From Ornithinimicrobium sufpigmenti (GTDB lineage: Bacteria > Actinomycetota > Actinomycetes > Actinomycetales > Dermatophilaceae), in assembly GCF_004322775.1 (NCBI RefSeq), contig NZ_CP036403.1, positions 1,922,001 to 1,986,000 on the forward strand: a stretch of 64,000 bases of DNA, in the 5' to 3' direction. Shown in pieces: positions 8,742-17,179 of this stretch. Each line of letters opens with the position of its first letter. The stretch's first letter is position 1. The translations under genes were made by a program, and so were the position numbers. The notes under the pieces are model-generated. The model was not told the origin of the DNA and ran no database searches. It saw only the letters and a program-made list of their open reading frames with translations.

Positions 8742-8801
8742 GCGCTCGGTCGCCGCAGGTGGTGCGCCGGTCGTGGAAGTCACGCGCTCGGTCGCCGCAG
8801 G
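8742..8801. repeat. Pair of 18-bp direct repeats
   Basis: The sequence GCGCTCGGTCGCCGCAGG occurs at 8742-8759 and again at 8784-8801, 42 bases apart (four helical turns), just beyond the tandem array and before the stress-protein stop codon. No hairpin of convincing strength is formed. Together with the 23-bp array it makes the whole 190-base pxpA-usp interval repetitive. Role unknown. Confidence 0.65.
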
Positions 8802-8821
8802 ATGGCGAGCCGACTGGCCGG

Positions 8822-9259
8822 TCAGGCGTCCTTCGGCTCCGGCTGCCGCAGGACGTGCACCGAGCAGTGCGCCTGCCGGACGACGCCGGCGGCGGTCGAG
8901 CCGAGCAGGTAGTGCTCCCAGCCGGGCTGGGCGGAGGGGATGACGATGCAGTCGTGCCCGCCCCTTCTCGCCTCGTCCAGGATGGCCCGGGTCGGGTGAC
9001 CGTTGCGCGTGACCACCTCCACGTCGTCCGTGGTGAAAGCCTCGACGATGCTCTCGCCGACCCTCATCTGGTTCTCCCGCACCGAGGGGTCCACCGCGTA
9101 GTAGATGTCCATGGTCAGGTAGGCAGGGAGCTCCTCGATTACCGAGATCACGGTGATCCTGCCGTGAGGGGTGAGCAGCGACCGCGCCACCTTCAGGGCC
9201 CGATGGGCCTCCTCGCCGTAGCCGGGGGCGATCGGCACGAGGATCTTGGCGTAGACCAT
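8822..9259 (-). CDS. Universal stress protein (UspA family)
   Basis: A 145-residue single-domain Usp protein. The N-terminal strand MVYAKILVPIAPG and the C-terminal motif region VIPSAQPGWEHYLLGSTAAG followed by VVRQAHCSVHVLR correspond to the ATP-binding G2xG9xG(S/T) region of the family, although the first glycine positions are not fully canonical. The start at 9259 is favoured over the longer reading (to 9319) because GGAAGGAGA lies six bases upstream and the Usp fold begins immediately. Such proteins typically respond to stress or growth arrest; no specific partner is apparent here. It is divergent from the GntR operon. Confidence 0.9.
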   Translation of the reverse strand: MVYAKILVPIAPGYGEEAHRALKVARSLLTPHGRITVISVIEELPAYLTMDIYYAVDPSVRENQMRVGESIVEAFTTDDVEVVTRNGHPTRAILDEARRGGHDCIVIPSAQPGWEHYLLGSTAAGVVRQAHCSVHVLRQPEPKDA

Positions 9260-9379
9260 GACGTCTCCTTCCGGTGCTCCGGCGACGACCGGGCGGGGAT
9301 GCCGGACGCACCAGGTCATCTACGCACCAGTGTAGTAGAAAGCCGGCCGGAAAAGGGGGTTGCGTGCGGATCAGGTTCT

Positions 9380-9407
9380 GTGGTTCATTAGTCATGTAAC
9401 GAACCAC
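9380..9407. promoter_or_regulatory. Probable GntR (YtrA-type) operator
   Basis: An 11-base inverted repeat, GTGGTTCATTA at 9380-9390 and TAACGAACCAC at 9397-9407, matches at 10 of 11 positions around a six-base spacer GTCATG. It lies 28 bases before the GntR start codon. YtrA-subfamily regulators typically autoregulate a downstream ABC operon through long dyads of this shape, so this is the likely autoregulatory site. Confidence 0.7.
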
Positions 9408-9434
9408 TGAACCGCTCTTCAGATCGGAGAGACC

Positions 9435-9821
9435 ATGGCCACCCAGGCCGGGCCGCTGCAGGGCGAGCCGTTCGACGAGCGCACGCCGATCTACCAGCAG
9501 ATCGCCGACCGGATCCGGCAGTCCGTCCTGGTCGGCGACCTCCCGGAAGGGGCCCAGGTCATGTCGACCACGCAGTACGCGACCACCTACCGCATCAACC
9601 CCGCGACCGCCGCCAAGGCGATGAGCGCCCTGGTCGACGAGGGCCTGCTGCACAAGCGGCGCGGGGTCGGGATGTTCGTCTCTCCCGGCGCGCGGGAGCT
9701 GTTGCGCAAGCAGCGCCGCGCCACCTTCTGGGACGACACCCTCGGGCCCGTCCTCGACGAGGCCCGTGCGCTGGGCATCACCACCGACCAGCTCATCGAG
9801 CACCTCAAGGAGCAGCCGTGA
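9435..9821 (+). CDS. GntR-family transcriptional regulator (YtrA subfamily)
   Basis: A short, 128-residue GntR regulator with only a winged-helix domain and a small dimerisation tail, the hallmark of the YtrA subfamily. The helix-turn-helix region reads TPIYQQIADRIRQSVLVGDL, then QYATTYRINPATAAKAMSAL and the wing LLHKRRGVGMFV. Its stop overlaps the GTG start of the ATPase gene as GTGA, so regulator and transporter are co-translated. The dyad at 9380-9407 is its probable target, implying negative autoregulation relieved by a transporter-related signal, often cell-envelope antibiotics in this subfamily (inference). Confidence 0.92.
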   Translation: MATQAGPLQGEPFDERTPIYQQIADRIRQSVLVGDLPEGAQVMSTTQYATTYRINPATAAKAMSALVDEGLLHKRRGVGMFVSPGARELLRKQRRATFWDDTLGPVLDEARALGITTDQLIEHLKEQP

Positions 9822-10558
9822 CCACACCGCTGGGCGTCGAGATCGACGCCCTCACCCACCGGTTCCGGGGTGCCGAGGCACTCTCGGACATCACCGTGGC
9901 CATCCGACCGGGCACCATCACCGGTCTCGTCGGGCGCAACGGCGCGGGCAAGACGACCCTCCTCTCGCTCATCGCGGCGCTGCGACCGGCGCAGACGGGC
10001 ACCGTCCAGGTCGGCGGCCGCGACGTCTGGGAGGACCCCTCGGTCACCTCCCGCATCTGCCTGGTCCGCGAGCGGGGAGGCATCTTCGAGGACCTGCGCA
10101 TACGCCATACCCTCCGCCTGCAGGGGGCGCTGCGCCCACGTTGGGACGAGGAGTATGCCGTGGAGCTGCTCGGGCGGTTCGGGGTGCCGCTGAAGAAGAC
10201 CCCCGAACAGCTCTCCCGGGGTCAGCGCTCGACCCTCGGCGCGGTCGTCGCGCTGGCCTCGCGCGCGGAGCTGACGCTGCTGGACGAGGTCTACCTCGGG
10301 ATGGACGCCGTCGCCCGGAGGATGTTCTACGAGGAGCTGATGGCCGACTACATCGCCCACCCGCGCACGATCGTGCTCTCCTCCCACCTGCTCGACGAGG
10401 TGGAGGACCTCCTGGAGGACGTGATCGTCCTCGACCGTGGGCGCGTCGTCGCAGCCGGGGAGACCGACGCGGTGCGCCAGCAGCACTCCACCGGCGGCTC
10501 GCTCGCCTCGCTCACCGACGTGCTCATGCACCTCAGCACAGAACGGACCCCGTCATGA
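9818..10558 (+). CDS. ABC transporter ATP-binding protein
   Basis: A 246-residue ATPase. Walker A is GRNGAGKTT near residue 42; the signature helix is the unusual QLSRGQRSTLGAVVAL in place of LSGGQ; Walker B is LTLLDEVYLG, with glutamate replaced by the DEV arrangement common in YtrB-like proteins; the switch histidine is in LSSHLLDEVEDLLE. The GTG start overlaps the GntR stop and the end overlaps the permease start as ATGA, so all three proteins are produced together. The YtrA-ABC arrangement suggests export or a resistance-sensing role rather than import, and no binding protein is encoded nearby. Confidence 0.9.
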   Translation: MTTPLGVEIDALTHRFRGAEALSDITVAIRPGTITGLVGRNGAGKTTLLSLIAALRPAQTGTVQVGGRDVWEDPSVTSRICLVRERGGIFEDLRIRHTLRLQGALRPRWDEEYAVELLGRFGVPLKKTPEQLSRGQRSTLGAVVALASRAELTLLDEVYLGMDAVARRMFYEELMADYIAHPRTIVLSSHLLDEVEDLLEDVIVLDRGRVVAAGETDAVRQQHSTGGSLASLTDVLMHLSTERTPS

Positions 10559-11334
10559 CCGCCCCAGCCATGAAGTCCACCACGACCTCGTCCGCGCGGC
10601 GCGACGGCCACCCCGCGCAGTGGGCCGTGCTGGCCCGGCTGCTCTCGGCCGAGGCGCTGCGCAGCCTGCTCATCACCGCGGGCGTGATGCTCGTCGTGCT
10701 GGTGGTGGGTTCGCTGATCGCGCGCTGGCGGGGCTGGCGACTGGTGTCGATGACCGAGCCCAGCCTGGTCACGATCGAGGTTGTCGCCGACGCTGACGGC
10801 GTCACCCTCATCGCCTCGCTGTTCATGCTGCCGGCTGCCGTCGGCATCGCGGCGCTGGTCATGGCGATCGTCCTGGCGGCCCGCACCCGCGTCTACGTCG
10901 CCACCGGAGCCACCCGTCGCAACGTGGCCCTGGGGCACCTGCTGACCGTTCTGGTGATGACCGCCTGCGTGCTCCTCGCAGCCGTCGTCGTGCTGCTCGT
11001 CGTCGGTCGGGGGCCCGAGGGCGCGCGTGAGCTGCTGCAGGCGGGCAGCGCCAGAGACGTGGCGCTGCTCAGCGTGCGGGGTCTCGGCGCGGTCGTCCTC
11101 GCGCTGACCGCGGGCAGCGCGATCACCGTGCTGTTCCTGCGCTGGCCCTGGTGGGTCGGCGTCGGGATCCTCACGCTGCTCTTCGTGGTCCTGCCCCTGG
11201 TCACCCGCTTCCTCCTGCCCGAGGTGGCCGAGGCGGTCACGGCGGCGTCCGCCCGGTGGGGCTGGGGCCTGGCCGGGGCAGTGGTGGCGGCGGGGGTCTA
11301 CTGGTGGCTGATGCGGCGGGTCCCCGTGCGCTGA
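10555..11334 (+). CDS. ABC transporter membrane permease
   Basis: A 259-residue integral membrane protein with about six hydrophobic helices, beginning after a polar N-terminus of some 35 residues. It has no close motif beyond being the membrane partner of the preceding ATPase, with which its start overlaps by four bases (ATGA). A segment RTRVYVATGATRRNVALGHL looks like a cytoplasmic coupling helix of the kind seen in ABC-2 exporters. A large hairpin follows the stop codon. Substrate unknown; the GntR/YtrA context favours an envelope-stress exporter. Confidence 0.82.
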   Translation: MTAPAMKSTTTSSARRDGHPAQWAVLARLLSAEALRSLLITAGVMLVVLVVGSLIARWRGWRLVSMTEPSLVTIEVVADADGVTLIASLFMLPAAVGIAALVMAIVLAARTRVYVATGATRRNVALGHLLTVLVMTACVLLAAVVVLLVVGRGPEGARELLQAGSARDVALLSVRGLGAVVLALTAGSAITVLFLRWPWWVGVGILTLLFVVLPLVTRFLLPEVAEAVTAASARWGWGLAGAVVAAGVYWWLMRRVPVR

Positions 11335-11339
11335 CCCCT

Positions 11340-11401
11340 GTGCAGGAACGGTGCGTCGGATCCGCTGCGGGAGCCACGGCTGCGTCACACCGTTCCTGCA
11401 C
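11340..11401. terminator. Large stem-loop after the GntR-ABC operon
   Basis: GTGCAGGAACGGTG (11340-11353) pairs perfectly with CACCGTTCCTGCAC (11388-11401), giving a 14-bp stem with a 34-base loop, three bases after the permease stop codon. No T-run follows, so it may act as a Rho-dependent or structural terminator or a transcript stabiliser. Confidence 0.6.
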
Positions 11402-11462
11402 CAGGGTGCCGAGCCGTTCAGCACACCATCGACGTTCTGCGCAGATTGCTTGCCCGGGGGGG

Positions 11463-11512
11463 TTGACAACCGCTCGATGTTCACTTCATGCTTGCGTGAG
11501 AGCGCTCTCACG
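11463..11512 (+). promoter_or_regulatory. Promoter and LacI-type operator of the beta-glucoside operon
   Basis: A consensus -35 hexamer TTGACA lies at 11463-11468, with a weak -10 region (TCATGC) 17 bases later at 11486-11491. Immediately downstream is a perfect 18-base palindrome CGTGAGAGCGCTCTCACG at 11495-11512, which matches the TGnnAnCGnTnnCA-like consensus of LacI/CcpA-family operators in actinobacteria. Its position at the expected transcription start fits repression by the LacI protein encoded at the operon's end. Confidence 0.8.
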
Positions 11513-11558
11513 ACAGCGACGGAGAAGTCGGGTGCTCCACAGGGACAAGGAGTTCGGC

Positions 11559-12848
11559 ATGCAGAGCAGCAAGCACATCTACTACCTCCTCGCGTCGGGC
11601 ACCGCGCTGACGCTGGCCCTCACTGCCTGCAGTGACGGCGGCGGCACCGGGGCCTCGGCGGACGCCGGCGACGGCGAGGAGATCGAGCTGAGCGTGGCCA
11701 CGTTCAACGAGTTCGGCTACGAGGAGCTCCTCAAGGAGTACGAGGACGCCAACCCCGGCATCAAGGTCACCCACGTCAAGGCAGACACCGCGGACAACGC
11801 CCGGGCCGCCCTGCGCAACAGCCTGGGCGCCGACTCGGGAGCCTCCGACATCGAGGCGATCGAGGTCGACTGGGTCGTGGAGTTCAAGCAGTACCCCGAC
11901 AAGTTCGCCGACCTGACCGACCCCGAGGTCGAGGACCGCTGGTTCGACTGGAAGACCGAGGCGGTCACCCTCGAGGACGGCAAGCTTCTGGGCTACGGCA
12001 CCGACATCGGCCCGGAGGCGATCTGCTACCGCGCCGATCTGTTCGAGGAGGCCGGCCTGCCGACCGACCGCGAGGAGGTCGCCGAGCTGCTCGAGGGCTC
12101 CTGGGACGACTACTTCGAGGTCGGCAAGAAGTTCGTCGCGAACTCCGAGGCCGCCTGGTACGACTCCGCCGGCGCCTTCTGGCAAGGCATGGTCAACCAG
12201 ATCGACTACGCCTACGAGGATGCCGACGGCAACATCGTCGCCACCACCAACCCCGAGGTGCGGGCCATCTACGACCAGGTCCTCCAGGCCTCGGTCGAGG
12301 ACGAGCTCTCGGCCGGCCTCGCCCTGTGGAGCCCCGACTACACCGCCTCCTTCCAGAAGGACGAGTTCGCGACGATGCTCTGCCCCGGCTGGATGCTCGG
12401 CATCATCGAGGGCAACGCCGAGGGCGTCGAGGGCTGGGACGTGGCCAACGTCTTCCCCGGCGGCGGTGGTGTCTGGGGCGGCTCCTACCTCACCGTCCCC
12501 GCACAGGGCGACAACATCGAGGAGGCCAAGAAGCTGGCCAAGTGGCTCACCGCGCCGGAGCAGCAGATCAAGGCGTTCGAGTCCAAGGGCACCTTCCCGA
12601 GCCAGCTCGAGGCCCTGGACTCCGAGGTCCTGCTGGAGTCCACCAACGCCTTCTTCAACGACGCCCCGACCGGTCAGATCTTCGTCGACCGTGCCGAGGC
12701 GGTGACCTCGCAGCCGGTCAAGGGCCCGCGCTACTTCGACATCAACACCGCGATCCAGGACGCCATCACGCGGGTCGACGTGGACAAGACCGATGACCCG
12801 GACAGCAGCTGGGCGAAGTTCGTCTCAGCCGTGGAGGCACTGGGCTGA
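11559..12848 (+). CDS. Sugar ABC transporter substrate-binding lipoprotein (family 1, CUT1)
   Basis: A 429-residue extracytoplasmic binding protein anchored by a lipobox (ALTAC, Cys24). The mature part starts with a Gly/Ala/Asp linker, then IELSVATFNEFGYEELLKEY, typical of solute-binding family 1 proteins for oligosaccharides. AICYRADLFEEAGLP and LCPGWMLGIIEG are also family-like. The start at 11559 follows AGGGACAAGGAG. It opens a five-gene operon with two permeases, a GH1 glycosidase and a LacI repressor, so its ligand is probably a beta-glucoside such as cellobiose or an aryl glucoside. The ATPase is not encoded here; CUT1 systems often share a common MsiK-type ATPase encoded elsewhere. 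Confidence 0.93.
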   Translation: MQSSKHIYYLLASGTALTLALTACSDGGGTGASADAGDGEEIELSVATFNEFGYEELLKEYEDANPGIKVTHVKADTADNARAALRNSLGADSGASDIEAIEVDWVVEFKQYPDKFADLTDPEVEDRWFDWKTEAVTLEDGKLLGYGTDIGPEAICYRADLFEEAGLPTDREEVAELLEGSWDDYFEVGKKFVANSEAAWYDSAGAFWQGMVNQIDYAYEDADGNIVATTNPEVRAIYDQVLQASVEDELSAGLALWSPDYTASFQKDEFATMLCPGWMLGIIEGNAEGVEGWDVANVFPGGGGVWGGSYLTVPAQGDNIEEAKKLAKWLTAPEQQIKAFESKGTFPSQLEALDSEVLLESTNAFFNDAPTGQIFVDRAEAVTSQPVKGPRYFDINTAIQDAITRVDVDKTDDPDSSWAKFVSAVEALG

Positions 12849-12850
12849 TC

Positions 12851-13834
12851 GTGGGCGCCACGACCACGGCCCCGCCGGCCACCACCGCAGGACCCCTCCC
12901 GACCCCGGCCTTGCCGAAGCGCAAGCGCCGGGGTCGGCGGGCAGGGGTCGACGTCCGCCTCTCGCCCTACCTCTACATCGCCCCGTTCTTCGTCCTCTTC
13001 GCCATCACCGGCCTCTTCCCGCTGCTCTACACCGGGTGGGTCGCGCTGCACGACTGGGACCAGATCATGGGCCAGGGCGAGTTCGTCGGGATGGACAACT
13101 TCGTCGCCGTCCTCACCGGGGGCGCCTTCTGGAAGGCCTTCACCAACACGGTGAGCATCTTCGTGCTCTCCTCGGTGCCCCAGATCGCGGCGGCCCTGCT
13201 CATCGCCACCGCACTGGACCGCAACCTGCGGGCCAAGACCCTCTGGCGGATGGGTGTGCTCCTGCCGTACGTCGTGGCCCCTGTGGCCGTGGCCCTCATC
13301 TTTTCCAACCTCTTCGCCGACCGGTTCGGGCTCATCAACTCGCTGCTGGAGACGGTCGGCATGGAGCCGGTGCGCTGGCACTCCGACCGCTTCGCCAGCC
13401 ACCTGGCCATCGCCACCATGGTCAACTTCCGGTGGACCGGCTACAACGCGCTGATCCTGCTGGCCGCCATGCAGGCAGTGCCCCGGGACCTCTACGAGCA
13501 GGCCGCCATCGACGGCGCCAACGCGTGGCGGCAGTTCTGGTCGATCACCGTGCCGATGCTGCGCCCGACGATCATCTTCGTCATCATCACCTCCACCATC
13601 GGTGGCCTGCAGATCTTCGACGAGCCGCGGATGTATGACCAGTACGGCCGCGGCGGCGCGGACCAGCAGTGGCAGACGCTGACGATCTACCTCTACGAGC
13701 TGGGCTGGACCAGGTCCGACTTCGGGATGGCCTCGGCCGTGGCCTGGCTGCTCTTCCTCATCATCGTCGGCTTCGGCATCGTCAACTACCTGTTCACCCG
13801 GCGCATCGCCACGGCCGAGGGAAAGAAGTCATGA
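12851..13834 (+). CDS. Sugar ABC transporter permease (CUT1, MalF-like)
   Basis: A 327-residue permease with a polar basic N-terminus (PKRKRRGRRAG) and six membrane segments. The coupling EAA loop is visible as LYEQAAIDGANAWRQFWSIT followed by VPMLRP. The GTG start lies two bases after the preceding stop codon and the end overlaps the next gene by ATGA. It pairs with the second permease to form the sugar channel of the beta-glucoside importer. Confidence 0.93.
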   Translation: MGATTTAPPATTAGPLPTPALPKRKRRGRRAGVDVRLSPYLYIAPFFVLFAITGLFPLLYTGWVALHDWDQIMGQGEFVGMDNFVAVLTGGAFWKAFTNTVSIFVLSSVPQIAAALLIATALDRNLRAKTLWRMGVLLPYVVAPVAVALIFSNLFADRFGLINSLLETVGMEPVRWHSDRFASHLAIATMVNFRWTGYNALILLAAMQAVPRDLYEQAAIDGANAWRQFWSITVPMLRPTIIFVIITSTIGGLQIFDEPRMYDQYGRGGADQQWQTLTIYLYELGWTRSDFGMASAVAWLLFLIIVGFGIVNYLFTRRIATAEGKKS

Positions 13835-14646
13835 GACGCCCGTCCTGGATCGTCTACGGCCTGCTCGCGGCCGTCGTGCTCGGGGGCATGTTCCCCCTGT
13901 GGTGGTCCTTCCTCATCGCCAGCCACGACGCGACCATCCTCTCCCGAGAGCGGTTCCCGCTCATCCCGGGCGGCAACTTCCTGACCAACGCGGCCACGGT
14001 GATCAACACGGTGCCGTTCTGGCGGGCGACGATGAACTCGATCATCGTCTCCACCACGGTCTCGGCGTCGGTGGTCTTCTTCTCCACCCTCGCGGGGTAT
14101 GCCTTCGCCAAGCTGCGCTTCCGCTTCTCCGGGCCGCTGCTGGTCTTCGTCATCGCCACCATGGCCGTGCCCACCCAGCTCGGCGTGGTGCCGCTCTACC
14201 AGGTGATGGCCAAGCTGGGCTGGACCGGTGAGCTCACCGCGGTGATTGTGCCCGGCCTGGTCACGGCCTTCGGGGTGTTCTGGATGACGCAGTACCTCAG
14301 CCAGGCCGTGCCGACCGAGCTCATCGAGGCGGCGCGCGTCGACGGGGCCAGCATGATCCGCACCTTCTGGCACGTCGGCCTGCCGGCCGCCCGACCGGCG
14401 GCCTCCATGCTCGGCCTGTTCACCTTCGTGGCGACCTGGACCAACTTCTTCTGGCCCTTCATCGTCCTGGGACCGCGCAACCCCACCCTTCCCGTGGCGC
14501 TGCAGCAGCTGCAGGCCGCCCACTTCGTGGACTACTCGCTGGTCCTCGCCGGGGCCGTGCTCGCCACTATCCCGCTCATCCTGCTGTTCGCCGTCGCCGG
14601 TCGCCAGTTGGTCTCCGGCATCATGCAAGGAGCTGTCAAGCAATGA
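13831..14646 (+). CDS. Sugar ABC transporter permease (CUT1, MalG-like)
   Basis: A 271-residue second permease. The ATG at 13831 overlaps the previous stop as ATGA and is followed at once by a membrane segment (WIVYGLLAAVVLGGMFPLWW). The EAA loop reads LIEAARVDGASMIRTFWHVG. The MalG-like family usually ends with a short tail, here SGIMQGAVKQ. Its stop overlaps the ATG of the beta-glucosidase gene, so import and hydrolysis are translationally linked. Confidence 0.93.
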   Translation: MRRPSWIVYGLLAAVVLGGMFPLWWSFLIASHDATILSRERFPLIPGGNFLTNAATVINTVPFWRATMNSIIVSTTVSASVVFFSTLAGYAFAKLRFRFSGPLLVFVIATMAVPTQLGVVPLYQVMAKLGWTGELTAVIVPGLVTAFGVFWMTQYLSQAVPTELIEAARVDGASMIRTFWHVGLPAARPAASMLGLFTFVATWTNFFWPFIVLGPRNPTLPVALQQLQAAHFVDYSLVLAGAVLATIPLILLFAVAGRQLVSGIMQGAVKQ

Positions 14647-16085
14647 CCCCCGACCTGACCTTCCCCGAGGACTTCCTCTGGGGGGCTGCCACCGCCTCCT
14701 ACCAGATCGAGGGCGCCGGGGACGCCGACGGACGCTCCGACTCCATCTGGGACACCTACGCCCACACCCCCGGGCGGGTGCTGCACGGCCACGACGGGTC
14801 GGTCGCCTGCGACCACTACCACCGGTACCCGCAGGACGTGGCGCTGATGCGTGAGCTCAACCTGTCCTCATACCGTTTCTCCGTGGCCTGGCCCCGGGTC
14901 ATGCCCGACGGGCGCACCCTCAACCCGGCCGGCCTGGACTTCTACTCGCGGCTGGTCGACAAGCTCCTCGAGGCCGACATCGTCCCGTGGCTCACCCTCT
15001 ACCACTGGGACCTGCCGCAGGTGCTCGAGGACGCCGGCGGCTGGCCGGAGCGGGACACCGCGCTGCGCCTGCTCGACTACGCCGGCGCCGTGCACGACGC
15101 GCTGGGCGACCGGGTGCGGCACTGGACCACGCTTAACGAGCCGTGGTGCTCGGCCTTCCTCGGGTATGCCCAGGGCCGGCACGCGCCCGGGCGCACCGAG
15201 CCCACGTCGGCGCTGCGGGCTGCCCACCACCTGCTCCTGGGCCACGGCCTGGTCGTCGAGGAGCTGCGGCGGCGCGACCCCTCGCTGGAGCTGGGGCTGA
15301 CCCTCAACTTCACCGACACCCGTCCCCTGGACCCGAGCTCCCCGCGCGACCTGGACGCCGCGCGCCGGATCGACGGGCTGGCCAACCGGTTCTTCGTCGA
15401 GCCGGTGACCCTGGGTGCCTACCCGGCCGACGTGCTGGAGGACCTGGGGGAGCTGTGGCCGGACGACCTCGTCCACGACGGCGACCTGGCCACGATCAGC
15501 ACGCCGATCGATGTCCTGGGCGTCAACTACTACGCGACCCAGACGGTCACCGCCGGGTGCGACCCCGAGCGGGCGTCGGTCGCGGCGGCGCAGGCACGGC
15601 GCCACGACTCGCCCTCGCCGTCGGTCGGGTCCGAGCACGTCGTCACCGTGCGGCGCGGCGTCCCGGTCTCCGACATGGGCTGGGAGATCTCCCCGACCGG
15701 GCTGAGCGACCTGCTGCTGCGGCTGCACAAGGACTACACCGGCCCGGCGGGCGTGCGGCTCTACGTCACCGAGAACGGCATGGCTGACGACGACATGCCC
15801 GACGCCAACGGCTATGTCGACGACCCGGCGCGCGTGGACTACCTCGACCACCACCTGCGGGCCGTGCACGACTCGCTGCAGCGGGGCGCGGACGTCGGCG
15901 GCTACTTCGTCTGGTCGCTCCTCGACAACTTCGAGTGGGCCTGGGGCTACACCAAGCGGTTCGGGATCGTGCGGGTCGACTACGACACGCAGGAGCGCAC
16001 CCCCAAGGCCAGCGCCCGGTGGTATGCCGACGTGGCAGGATCGGGGCGCATCAGGCACAACGGGGCGGGAGCCTCGGCGGAGTGA
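14643..16085 (+). CDS. GH1 beta-glucosidase
   Basis: A 480-residue family-1 glycoside hydrolase, hydrolysing terminal beta-glucosyl (or galactosyl) residues in the cytoplasm after uptake. The N-terminal GH1 signature FLWGAATASYQIEG is at 11-24, the acid/base Glu166 is in TTLNEPW, and the nucleophile Glu377 is in LYVTENGM; WSLLDNFEWAWGY near the C-terminus forms the aglycone subsite. No secretion signal is present. It starts within the stop codon of the second permease, which shows that it acts on the transported sugar. Regulation is by the LacI-type operator at 11495-11512. Confidence 0.96.
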   Translation: MTPDLTFPEDFLWGAATASYQIEGAGDADGRSDSIWDTYAHTPGRVLHGHDGSVACDHYHRYPQDVALMRELNLSSYRFSVAWPRVMPDGRTLNPAGLDFYSRLVDKLLEADIVPWLTLYHWDLPQVLEDAGGWPERDTALRLLDYAGAVHDALGDRVRHWTTLNEPWCSAFLGYAQGRHAPGRTEPTSALRAAHHLLLGHGLVVEELRRRDPSLELGLTLNFTDTRPLDPSSPRDLDAARRIDGLANRFFVEPVTLGAYPADVLEDLGELWPDDLVHDGDLATISTPIDVLGVNYYATQTVTAGCDPERASVAAAQARRHDSPSPSVGSEHVVTVRRGVPVSDMGWEISPTGLSDLLLRLHKDYTGPAGVRLYVTENGMADDDMPDANGYVDDPARVDYLDHHLRAVHDSLQRGADVGGYFVWSLLDNFEWAWGYTKRFGIVRVDYDTQERTPKASARWYADVAGSGRIRHNGAGASAE

Positions 16086-16093
16086 GGAGTCAG

Positions 16094-17101
16094 GTGAGCG
16101 AGCGGCGGCCCCCCACGCTGGAGGACGTCGCCGCCCGGGCCGGGGTCTCACGGGCCACCGCCTCGCGGGTCGTCAACGACGACCCGCGGGTGCGGCCCCA
16201 GGCCCGAGACGCGGTGCACGCGGCCATCGCCGAGCTGGGCTACCTGCCCAACAGGGCGGCGCGTTCGCTCGTCGTGCGGGAGCCGGACTCGGTCGCCGTG
16301 CTCATCCACGAGCCGGACCAGCGGATCTTCGCCGACCCCTTCTTCAGCGGTATGTTGCGCGGCGTCAGCCAGCGGCTGGCCGACACCCCGCTGCAGATGG
16401 TGCTGCTGATGGGCGAGCCGGCGCGCGACGCGGGCCGCATGGAGCGCTACCTGCGCGCCGGGCACACGGACGGCGTGATCGTGGTCAGCGCCCACCGCGG
16501 CGACGGCCTCATGACGGCGCTGAGCGAGACCCGGTTGCCGACCGTCTTCGTCGGGCGCCCGCTCGACCCCGACAGTCAGTTCCCGTTCGTCGACGTGGAC
16601 AACCGCGAGGGTGGCCGACTGGCGGCCTCGCGGCTGCTGTCCCGGGGGTGCCGACGGATCGGCACCGTCACCGGCCCCCTGGACATGGCCGCTGGCCTGG
16701 ACCGGTTCTCCGGCTGGTCCGAGGTGCTCACCGAGGCTGGCGTGCCCATCGACGCTGTCGAGCACGGCGACTTCACCCCGCAGGGAGGGGCTCAGGCGAT
16801 GCACCGGCTCCTGGCCGCCCACCCGGACCTCGACGGCGTCTTCGTCGCCTCCGACCTGATGGCACTGGCCGCGATGGGGGAGCTGCAGGCGGCCGGTCGC
16901 CGGGTCCCCGAGGACATCGCCATCGTCGGTTTCGACGCCTCGGCCACGGCCTCGATGACCCGGCCGCCGCTCACGACGGTGGCCAACCCCGTCTCGCAGA
17001 TGGCGGTCCGCGCCACCGACCTGCTCCTGCAGGTCCTGCGGGGGGAGCGGGCCGACTCCGAGGTCTTCCCCACCCACCTCGTCGAGGGTGGCACCGCCTG
17101 A
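16094..17101 (+). CDS. LacI-family transcriptional repressor
   Basis: A 335-residue regulator with an N-terminal LacI helix-turn-helix (TLEDVAARAGVSRATASRVV) and a periplasmic-binding-protein-like effector domain (for example VFVGRPLDP, SRGCRRIGTVTGPLDMAAG, DIAIVGFDASATASMTRPPL). The GTG start at 16094, eight bases after the glucosidase stop and preceded by GAGGAG, is preferred to an in-frame start inside the glucosidase gene. It closes the beta-glucoside operon and most likely binds the perfect palindrome before the first gene, with the imported sugar as inducer. Confidence 0.94.
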   Translation: MSERRPPTLEDVAARAGVSRATASRVVNDDPRVRPQARDAVHAAIAELGYLPNRAARSLVVREPDSVAVLIHEPDQRIFADPFFSGMLRGVSQRLADTPLQMVLLMGEPARDAGRMERYLRAGHTDGVIVVSAHRGDGLMTALSETRLPTVFVGRPLDPDSQFPFVDVDNREGGRLAASRLLSRGCRRIGTVTGPLDMAAGLDRFSGWSEVLTEAGVPIDAVEHGDFTPQGGAQAMHRLLAAHPDLDGVFVASDLMALAAMGELQAAGRRVPEDIAIVGFDASATASMTRPPLTTVANPVSQMAVRATDLLLQVLRGERADSEVFPTHLVEGGTA

Positions 17102-17107
17102 GCCGGC

Positions 17108-17155
17108 CCGTCCGCAGCCGTCCGCAGGGCGGTCAGGCCGCGGCGGTCAGGCCGC
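17108..17155. repeat. Two adjacent short tandem duplications
   Basis: CCGTCCGCAG is repeated exactly at 17108-17117 and 17118-17127, directly followed by GGCGGTCAGGCCGC repeated exactly at 17128-17141 and 17142-17155. They fill most of the 78-base gap between the convergent lacI-type and phosphatidyltransferase genes. They look like local slippage duplications; they may help terminate both transcripts but form no obvious single hairpin. Confidence 0.6.
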
Positions 17156-17179
17156 GGTGGCCGGGCGCGGTGGTCGGGG

